Below, piece after piece: positions 59,401 to 64,000 of a stretch of DNA of 64,000 bases. The notes under the pieces are model-generated. The model saw only the letters and a list, made by a program, of their open reading frames with translations. It had not been told where the DNA came from and made no database searches. The first letter of the stretch is position 1. Every line of letters begins with the position of its first letter. The position numbers were made by a program, and so were the translations under genes. The DNA lies in contig JALDNG010000020.1 of the NCBI GenBank assembly GCA_024349245.1, positions 1,080,001 to 1,144,000 of the forward strand, read 5' to 3'. The DNA is from Neodontobutis hainanensis. Its lineage: Eukaryota > Chordata > Actinopteri > Gobiiformes > Odontobutidae.

Positions 59401-62400
59401 GCTTTCGGATTAGAATTTATCATTAGTCATTTTGGTGCAAGTCAAACTAAAGTCTCCTTCTACTGCTTGGCCTATGTCTTGAGAAATATTTGTAAAGTAT
59501 GTTCCTGTCGTCATTGCCCCAGTTCTAACAATCAGAAATACTATGGCAGACTGCAAACAGTGCCACTATGAGGTCACATGGGTCTGGACCTCAAGTTTGA
59601 ATTTTTTCCTAGAGCATTAAGATAAAAATCAAGCACACAACAATTGATAAAGCTGTGATTATGAATGAGGAATGAAAGTGGCCTTTCATTTGGTTATGTA
59701 TCATGTGATTGTGACATTGGATTTGTTAATTCATTAATGAAATTAAAAATACTTCATTGTCCCAAAGGGAACTTAGTCTTGGGCAAAATGCTAAACAAAT
59801 GCAGAATAGTACATACAATAGTACATATGTACAATTTACTCATTCATACAGTGACAGTACCTAACATATTTACATACTTTATTAATATACAGTATCTATA
59901 TATCGACAGATAAACTGTAAACTGGTTTGGTTGGTCTGTTTAATTTGACAGAAGGCTGTTGTTGATTGACTTTGTAGTTTTAATGCTGGTTTAGTCCTGG
60001 TTTTAAGTTGATCGTGGTAGAAGGAGAAGAAAACATGACTTTCTTAATAAATGTTATGGGTACTTTTAAAGACTGTTGACGATGTTGCCCCTGAAATGTC
60101 TCATGAGATGTTCAGTCTGGTGAACATCTATTATATGTTTATTTTAAACGTCATAAATGTTCATAAAAAGTCACAGTAAAGCAGTGTGTCACTACAAAGG
60201 CATGAGAGCTCCCCCTGCTGATCATCATCTGAAACTGACAGCTGTAAAACTGCTTTGAGCAGGACTAGACAGGCTCATAACCAAGACTAAATTGATTTGA
60301 CTAAGACTAAACCAGGACTAATCCAGGACTAAACAATGACAAAACCAAGATTAAACCAGAACCCAATCAAGATGGATTAAAACCAAGACAAAGCCAAGTA
60401 ATTCCAGAGTATTTCCACACAATCCTGATTACCGTGTTCACATCAACTACAGTAGAAAGTTTCCAGAGCAAAGACACGTGCTGTCTTCATGTCAGAAGCA
60501 TACTGTGTATCTCTAATAAATCAATGTCTAAAAGAGTGTTTAAAGCTGATGAGACGGAAATTAAACTGTCGGCTCCATTGTGAGACTGACACCACACCAT
60601 CGCGCTCTTGTTAGACTGACTTCATTAACCATTCCTCTGGACCTATACTTCTATTAAAAACATAGATTCCAATTAACTTATCATTCGGTCAATTTCAAGG
60701 GGCACTGTAAAAAAATTCATATATTTGCATAAAATTGAACACATCTGTCGAGGCTTACACATTCAGTATTTGCATCAACCTTACAGACATTTGCAGTTGT
60801 TGTCTTCGGACCTACAGATGTAAATTATTCCATACCTGGAATCATTGGAAATAACCTAAAGCATAACTCAAACCCAAAGAACTCAAAATAAATACGCAAG
60901 AAAAGAAAAAGGCAAAATAACAGTATTCAACTGTAACGTAAATCATTTAAATGGCATGCATTAATATAGACTTTTTTTGTAGCCTTCTTATGCGCTCAAA
61001 GCTCTTCATTCACCCATTCGCACTGTGAACTGGCAGGATTGGGGATAGAACCATCAACCTTCTGGTTATTAGACGCCCTGCTGCACCACCTGAACCACTG
61101 CACCCTTTTTTATTTAATGTAAACGAACCCTCAAATCTGAACATTTAAGTATTAAAAGTGAAGTTTGGGCTTTCTTAAGAGAATATCTATATTTACACCA
61201 TTATTAGGCAACTATTAGTGTGCAGAATTATTATGCAACTAATAGAAAAAGATTTTTCCATCTCACAGAAGGGAGTCATGTCATTAGTTTTTTATCTTTA
61301 AGGCCTTTACTGGCCACGCAGTGGAGAACTCTGAAGCAGGTGCTGGAGCGTTATCTTCCATAAAAATCAAGGTCTTCTTAAAAGATGCAGACTTTTTCCT
61401 GTTCAAAAAAGTCCAACTAGATCATCTTTAATAATACCTGCCCATACCAGTACCACCTCCACCTCGCTGCGTCTGAGTCGAAGTGGAGCTCTGTGTGAGT
61501 TAATTCTCTTTTTGGCCCATTTTTCTTAAAGAGAAGAATCTGACTAATAATTATGCACACTTTGATAAAGGGTGTTGATCTGCTTAGGCCACACCCTCCC
61601 TCGTTACACAAATACACATGACCTGATATGCATTAAGAGTTTGGAGTTGGAAATTATAGATACAATTATAATATTGTCAAAATAATCACTTGCCTAATAA
61701 CTGTGTATGTTTTCAACACATAAAAATATACATTTGCCTCTGTTGCTTTATGGAGAGCTCTATTGTTGGAGGTATTTATGTTGGGAAGGTTAAGATTTAG
61801 TTTTGTTTTGTGTAAAACACATTTGTTTGAAAAGCATTTAAATATTTGTTCTGTGCTATGTTTAATAAATGTTTAAAAACATATGAAAATAATATTTAAA
61901 AAAAAAATACATTTGAAGCTCCATTCAAACAAGTGAAAGAGAGGACAAACTGAGCACTGCTGGAAGAGAAGCCCATTCACGTTTATTACTGAGGACACAC
62001 TCTTGTTTAAGGACATTTATGAACTAAGTTGAGTAAGTTTAAAGTGAAATCCCCCTCAGACCTGTTTCCATTGGGTTTGTACATAGACAACTACGGGTCC
62101 CTGCAGGGCTCACAAGTGCAATCTGCATTAAAGACTTAGGCTGATACAAGTACTGCATGATTAGTATTCTTATAAGATTAATGATTTTCAGACACAGTAT
62201 GTCATTTGTATAACGGTAATCAGTTATAATGTTTTCAATGGTACTGTCACATCACTAAACAATCAGTCAGATACATGTTTGGTCTCAATGTTTGGTCCCT
62301 GAAGGAGAAAGTGTAATGTGACGCTGTGAAAGACAATAACTGTCTCCGTAAATCTCCTTAGTTTGAAGCACAGTCTGACAAACCGAAAGTGTTATTTTGA

Positions 62401-63030
62401 TTGATGCTGTGACACTTTATGAGTGCTCTGTCCCTGTTGGTCTGAAGGTGCTTGAATAACGGCTCGTCTGTGTCCTTCCCTTGTGTCCTTTTGTAGGAAA
62501 CGTATTTGTGGTGAGCCTGGCCTTCGCTGACCTGGTGGTGGCGCTGTATCCCTATCCTCTTGTGCTGTACGCCATTTTCCACGACGGATGGTCACTGGGA
62601 GAGACGCAGTGCAAGGTGAGCACTGAATTATGATTAACATGGCATGGCTTTTCAGCTGTTGGACCATTAACCAAATATGACCCAGAGGTAACCCCAACAG
62701 GCTTTGTCAATGTCATGCAAAAGATTTTAAATGAGCTCATAATATTCTTAAAAGAACTGTGAGAAAAAAACACTGAAAGACAGAAAGGATTTAAATGAAC
62801 ACAATGATATTGACATTATAACAGATCAATTTTACGCAGCTACAAACCCTAATGATTATAACTTGTCCAGATGACAACAAAGCTATACGATGTTTGTGAA
62901 AACTAAAAAGGACAAAAAGAATAAAGCTAGCTAGATCTAGTGAGTCAGCTAAGGGGTTAGAGTCAGGTAAGATTTCTGTTAGAATAATACATTGCATAGG
63001 TTTGTATTAAGAATCCAATATGTGTAAATA

Positions 63031-63104
<74 letters not shown>

Positions 63105-63943
63105 ACAAAACGCCTAATGTTAATTAGTTAAATAACAACAAGCCTAAAAGCAAGTCATACTATATCTCTTCTTTTTTTCTCTCTCTATCTCAGGTGAGCG
63201 GTTTCTTAATGGGTTTGAGCGTCATCGGCTCCATCTTCAACATCACAGCCATCGCCATCAACCGCTACTGCTACATCTGCCACAGCTTTGCGTACGATAA
63301 ACTCTACAGTTTCCGTAACACGCTGCTCCTGGTGGCTCTGGTCTGGCTCCTCACAGTCATCGCCATCGTGCCCAACTTCTTTGTGGGATCTCTACAGTAC
63401 GACCCTCGGGTTTACTCCTGCACATTCGCTCAAACCGTCAGCACTTCCTATACCATTGCTGTGGTTGTCGTCCATTTCTTTGTACCGATCGCTGTGGTGA
63501 CATTTTGCTACCTGCGAATTTGGATTTTGGTCATTCAAGTTCGGAGGAAGGTCAAGACTGAAGTACGTCCGAGGCTTAAACCGAGTGATTTGAGGAACTT
63601 CATAATGATGTTTGTCGTTTTTGTGCTGTTTGCCATTTGCTGGGCGCCGTTGAATTTAATCGGACTAGCCGTCGCGATCGACCCGGCTTCTGTTGCACCA
63701 CAAATCCCTGAATGGCTATTTGTGGTGAGCTACTTCATGGCTTACTTTAACAGTTGCCTTAACGCCATCATTTATGGTTTGCTCAATCAAAACTTTCGAA
63801 GAGAGTACAAGCGGATCATTATGTCCGTCTGGAATCCGCAACTATTCTTCCAAGAAACGTCACGCGGAGGAACGGAGAATATGAAAAGCAAACCGTCGCC
63901 AGGGCTCAACAATAATGAGCAGCTGCAGGGAGATACACAATGA
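33739..63943 (+). CDS. mtnr1b: Melatonin receptor type 1B (MT2-like), complete
   Basis: Class A GPCR that binds melatonin and couples to Gi to lower cAMP at the plasma membrane. Join 33739-33904, 62497-62615, 63194-63943 gives 344 residues (human MT1 350, MT2 362). ATG at 33739 (GATATGG) is the first in-frame ATG after a stop at 33670. Seen: N1.50 N39, D2.50 D67, disulfide pair C94 and C171, NRY at 118-120 (melatonin-family form of DRY), YDPRVYSCTF in loop 2, TM5 H189 (ligand-contact histidine in the family), CWAPLN 244-249, NAIIY 285-289 replacing NPxxY, and YGLLNQNFRREYKRI. The 1B type is favoured by RPRLKPSDLRNF, VAPQIPEW and the fat3 neighbour. Intron 1 is in the conserved place; a second intron follows K95. 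The extracellular N-terminus (about 19 residues) has no N-x-S/T site. Confidence 0.95.
35895..36245 (-). repeat. Degenerate GGACTAAACC-type repeat, opposite orientation
   Basis: Units such as GGTTTAGTCCTG, GGTTAGTCCCAG and TTTTGTCCTGGTTTAGTCCC. This is the reverse complement of the 7456-8770 family, diverged and without a fixed period. Confidence 0.65.
37407..37450. repeat. Short hairpin with paired AP-1-type sites
   Basis: GCTCTGAGTCAGT (37407-37419) is exactly complementary to ACTGACTCAGAGC (37438-37450); GTG/CAC next to the loop extends the stem past a 2-nt bulge. Each arm contains TGAGTCA, the AP-1 heptamer. Confidence 0.6.
38028..38179 (+). repeat. 152-bp local duplication, copy 1
   Basis: Starts CTGGCTCTGTTTCAACGGCC and ends CTGTCACATTCATTC. 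It matches 39195-39346 without gaps, with five mismatches by eye (about 97% identity). Confidence 0.92.
38446..38474 (+). repeat. Poly(A) run of 29
   Basis: Uninterrupted A homopolymer in intron 1, not obviously attached to a recognisable retroposed sequence. Confidence 0.9.
39195..39346 (+). repeat. 152-bp local duplication, copy 2
   Basis: Second copy of 38028-38179, 1167 bases downstream in direct orientation. The preceding CCAAACATTGTTATCACTTC also resembles CCAAATATCGTATTTACTTC at about 39521-39545, so the surrounding unit is partly triplicated. Confidence 0.92.
40456..40850 (+). repeat. Dispersed unclassified repeat, copy A (pair with 47025-47345)
   Basis: AAAGCAATGATATGTAACTT, then CAAACTCTCAACTAACCTTA and GTTAGAGACACTG parallel AAAGCAATGCTGCATAACTT, CAAACTCTCAGCTAACCTTA and ATCAGAGACACG in the other copy, in the same order and spacing class. 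Confidence 0.55.
43565..44261 (-). mobile_element. 5'-truncated Penelope-like element remnant
   Basis: On the minus strand a frame ends VKMEKPSLNRRGGLRF followed by LPSIYNSVL and a stop near 43845. This is the C-terminal end I recognise from Penelope-like elements with a GIY-YIG endonuclease (consensus V-K-x-E-x-P-S-L-N-R-G-G-G-L-R). The 3' UTR follows to about 43565, with ACGACTATGAGACCAGAACA and GATGAAACGTCTTCACC, also familiar from that family. The reverse transcriptase is missing. Confidence 0.75.
43885..44240. repeat. Imperfect long inverted repeat of Penelope-like 3' coding sequence
   Basis: The left arm from 43891 (CTGAGGCCACCTCTTCTGTT...) pairs with the right arm ending near 44233 (...GAGGAGGTGGCCTCTGAC). 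A second paired block is 43998-44037 with 44139-44175 (GAGGTGGAGGTGGAC against GTCCACCTCCACCTC). The left arm carries about 50 extra bases. The two arms are the same element end in opposite orientations. Confidence 0.8.
44460..44545 (-). mobile_element. Penelope-like 3' end, additional fragment
   Basis: GTGTTGTTGTTGTTCTAGAG, TGAAACTGTTTT and AACATGAATCTGAGACCACC repeat the sequence at about 43813-43905 in the same orientation, so a second minus-oriented 3' junction lies here. Confidence 0.65.
44671..44815 (-). mobile_element. tRNA-derived SINE (antisense)
   Basis: On the minus strand it begins GGGTGGCAGTAGCTCAGTGG, GTAGAGCCGTCC, then CTGTAACACTGGTAAATG and the tail AGCACTATATAAATAAA. A-box clear, B-box weakened. 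The tail matches the end of the copy at 56803-57119 in type. Confidence 0.75.
46010..46200 (+). repeat. Dispersed unclassified repeat, copy A (pair with 49460-49640)
   Basis: CTTGGTTTGTCCACTCTTGGCAG is parallel to CTCAGTTTGTCTGCTCTGGGCAG, and GGTGTTATTTTGAGATCATC to GAGTGTTATTTTGAGGCGAT, in the same order. Diverged members of one family; class unknown. Confidence 0.5.
46259..46930. repeat. 21-bp minisatellite, about 32 copies
   Basis: Unit TGTACACACACTGTATACACT with C/T and A/G variants (TGTACATACA, TGTGCATACA, TGTATACACA). Since 21 is a multiple of 3 and the unit lacks stops, frames of 240-290 codons stay open on both strands (VHTLYTL, CIQCVYK, SVYSVCT). These are artefacts, not genes. Confidence 0.97.
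47025..47345 (+). repeat. Dispersed unclassified repeat, copy B (pair with 40456-40850)
   Basis: Shares ordered blocks with 40456-40850 (see that entry). It lies just after the 21-bp array. Confidence 0.55.
49460..49640 (+). repeat. Dispersed unclassified repeat, copy B (pair with 46010-46200)
   Basis: Shares ordered blocks with 46010-46200 (see that entry). A short open frame over it (49331-49531) has no recognisable domain. Confidence 0.5.
50081..50250 (+). mobile_element. tRNA-derived SINE
   Basis: AGCAACAGTAGCTCAGTGGG (A-box), GGTTCGATTCC at 50132-50142 (B-box), then the conserved body GTTGTGTCCTTGGGCAAGAC and CTGTAACACTGGTAAATACT. The body is shared with 56803-57119. It resembles the V-SINE type by recall. 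TTTAACCCACC is tandemly duplicated inside. Confidence 0.8.
51187..51194. promoter_or_regulatory. Full cAMP-response element octamer
   Basis: TGACGTCA, in a relatively CpG-containing stretch (51040-51300) that looks unlike neighbouring repeats. Further identical octamers lie at 53545-53552 and 55388-55395. Confidence 0.4.
53288..53485 (-). mobile_element. Heavily deleted LINE fragment with 3' tail
   Basis: The minus-strand frame contains SYAKALHLLDPVYHASLQL, resembling the reverse-transcriptase C-terminal region of fish LINEs (L-D-x-V-Y-H-x-A-L). It runs on to a 3' tail CATGGGACCATTCTGGTTAA with a T-run at 53288-53295 on the + strand. Most of the element is missing. Confidence 0.55.
53545..53552. 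promoter_or_regulatory. Full cAMP-response element octamer
   Basis: TGACGTCA in context TTGCGTGACGTCATG, mtnr1b intron 1. Binding is untested; the claim is a motif match only. Confidence 0.4.
54145..54242 (-). repeat. Fragment of widespread teleost interspersed repeat
   Basis: Minus strand: GTGTGGTTAGCAGTCCTGCA and AGAGGTTGTAGGTTTGATTC. Same family as 2740-2958, shorter. Confidence 0.6.
55388..55395. promoter_or_regulatory. Full cAMP-response element octamer
   Basis: TGACGTCA in context GTTTTGACGTCAGGA, mtnr1b intron 1; third octamer within 4.2 kb. Motif match only. Confidence 0.4.
55713..56735. repeat. 40/42-bp minisatellite, about 25 copies
   Basis: Unit ACATTCAGACACAAAAACTC plus TCACCAGTGATTCTCCAAAC (40 bp). 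A longer variant has an extra AC (42 bp), and single changes recur (CACCTGTG, TTCTCTAAAC). The 40- and 42-bp forms alternate in runs. Frames over it are artefacts. Confidence 0.96.
56803..57119 (+). mobile_element. Near full-length tRNA-derived SINE
   Basis: Head GGATTAGTGGTAGAGCGG, B-box GGTTCGATTC, body GTTGTGTCCTTGGGCAAGAC, then tail TTTAAAAGTGCTATATAAGT and an (ATT)n end at 57105-57119. The most complete SINE copy in the window, about 315 bp. Confidence 0.82.
57848..58857. repeat. 62-bp minisatellite, about 15 copies
   Basis: Core TTTGGTGAAGAAGGCAGCGT then TAGACCAGTTATAGACCAAG and TCTAGACTCA(T/G)GGGGTTTAG. Some units carry a 5-bp GTGAA insertion, one (58000-58020) is truncated, and one has GCCGCG. 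The array ends inside a unit at GGTGAAGAG. Confidence 0.96.
60265..60395 (+). repeat. Degenerate GGACTAAACC-type repeat
   Basis: AAGACTAAACCAGGACTAAT, CCAGGACTAAACAATGAC and related units; same family as 7456-8770. Confidence 0.65.
60975..61107 (-). mobile_element. tRNA-like SINE fragment (antisense)
   Basis: Minus strand: GGGTGCAGTGGTTCAGGTGG, ACCAGAAGGTTGATGGTTCT, GTGCGAATGGGTGAATGAAG, GAGCTTTGAGCGC. Head and tail types agree with fish tRNA-derived SINEs; the B-box is degraded. Confidence 0.55.
61200..61701. mobile_element. MITE-like element with TTATTAGGCAA inverted ends
   Basis: TTATTAGGCAA at 61201-61211 and its complement TTGCCTAATAA at 61690-61700 bound about 500 bases with inner CTAATAATTATGCACAC. 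I recognise the ends as a common fish DNA-transposon derivative but not its superfamily; no clear target-site duplication was found. Confidence 0.5.
62497..62615 (+). CDS. mtnr1b: mtnr1b exon 2 (TM2, loop)
   Basis: Acceptor TGTCCTTTTGTAG ends at 62496; donor GCAAG|GTGAGC follows 62615. Phase 1 in, phase 0 out. Encodes NVFVVSLAFADLVVALYPYP, then LVLYAIFHDGWSLGETQCK. C94 pairs with C171 in the family. Mammalian genes continue uninterrupted at this point. Confidence 0.95.
62616..63193 (+). other. mtnr1b intron 2 (578 bp)
   Basis: Phase 0, GTGAGC...CTCAG. It contains the (TG)34 tract and otherwise unique AT-rich sequence. Intron retention would disrupt the receptor after K95. Confidence 0.9.
63033..63100 (+). 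repeat. (TG)34 microsatellite
   Basis: 68 uninterrupted bases of TG, ending 93 bases before the exon 3 acceptor. Confidence 0.98.
63194..63943 (+). CDS. mtnr1b: mtnr1b exon 3 (TM3 to C-terminus)
   Basis: Acceptor CTCTCTATCTCAG ends at 63193. It encodes VSGFLMGLSVIGSIFNITAI through ICHSFAYDKLY, FFVGSLQYDPRVYSCTF, FAICWAPLNLIGLAVAI, YFNSCLNAIIYGLLNQNF and a polar C-terminal tail ending LQGDTQ; stop TGA at 63941-63943. Only 57 bases of 3' UTR fall in the window. Confidence 0.96.
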   Translation: MSGFLMGLSVIGSIFNITAIAINRYCYICHSFAYDKLYSFRNTLLLVALVWLLTVIAIVPNFFVGSLQYDPRVYSCTFAQTVSTSYTIAVVVVHFFVPIAVVTFCYLRIWILVIQVRRKVKTEVRPRLKPSDLRNFIMMFVVFVLFAICWAPLNLIGLAVAIDPASVAPQIPEWLFVVSYFMAYFNSCLNAIIYGLLNQNFRREYKRIIMSVWNPQLFFQETSRGGTENMKSKPSPGLNNNEQLQGDTQ

Positions 63944-64000
63944 CTAACGACGACAAATAGCTGAAAGGATTTAAGACAATAAGGCAGAATTGGTTTCAAA

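Larger units (their letters stand above)
33905..62496 (+). other. mtnr1b intron 1 (28.6 kb)
   Basis: Between coding exons 1 and 2. It is filled with repeats listed separately and long stretches of AT-rich sequence without coding signal (for example 33905-35890, 36250-37400, 41000-43550, 47350-50080, 50260-53280, 59160-59980). No nested gene is supportable on either strand. Confidence 0.7.

Overview
The window is vertebrate, almost certainly ray-finned fish, nuclear DNA. It has GT-AG split genes, long AT-rich introns, tRNA-derived SINEs with a tail seen across fish genomes, hAT-type DNA transposons with 8-bp target-site duplications, a Penelope-like retroelement remnant and several long minisatellites. 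No prokaryotic gene, CRISPR array or operon is present. Nearly all long open frames that are not exons are by-products of tandem repeats.

Two protein-coding genes lie on the + strand. (1) Positions 1-16145 hold the 3' end of a giant atypical cadherin. In order it encodes the end of a laminin-G domain, three EGF modules, one transmembrane helix and the whole cytoplasmic tail, ending in a class I PDZ ligand (TEV). The tail resembles FAT3 rather than FAT1 (SDIEE, RELESDYYLGGYDIDS, FHPSQYLPPH). The constitutive exons join without a frame error into 732 codons plus stop. Two further phase 1-1 exons of 60 and 36 nt sit in the 9-kb intron before the last exon. Both look like in-frame cassettes of the tail. 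(2) Positions 33739-63943 hold a complete melatonin receptor of 344 residues in three coding exons, best called mtnr1b. Human FAT3 and MTNR1B are neighbours on 11q14, as FAT1 and MTNR1A are on 4q35, so the gene order supports the assignment. Intron 1 is about 28.6 kb at the position conserved in vertebrates (after the residues RNAG). A second, 578-bp intron after the TM3-proximal cysteine is absent from the two-exon mammalian genes.

Layout: 1-16145 fat3 exons and introns, with a hAT copy at 9391-10124; 16146 to about 19.1 kb probable fat3 3' UTR; 19.1-31.4 kb intergenic, with a hAT element carrying a BED-finger exon (22929-24061) and a 1.26-kb, 8-bp minisatellite (26161-27422); 31.48-31.72 kb probable mtnr1b promoter (E-box and GC box); 31.8-32.7 kb purine-biased degenerate repeat; 33.7-63.9 kb mtnr1b. 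Its large intron holds a 152-bp local duplication, head-to-head Penelope-like fragments, 21-bp, 40/42-bp and 62-bp tandem arrays, SINEs, a LINE scrap and a MITE-like element.

The two genes are not known to act in one pathway. FAT3 is a planar adhesion/signalling cadherin of neurons, and MTNR1B is a Gi-coupled melatonin receptor. Their linkage is an inherited paralogous block. I see no undescribed multi-gene system. The most interesting items are the added mtnr1b intron with matching AGGTGAGC at both boundaries, the paired fat3 tail cassettes, and several unusual repeat structures. Family names rest on recall and reading by eye; no database search was run.
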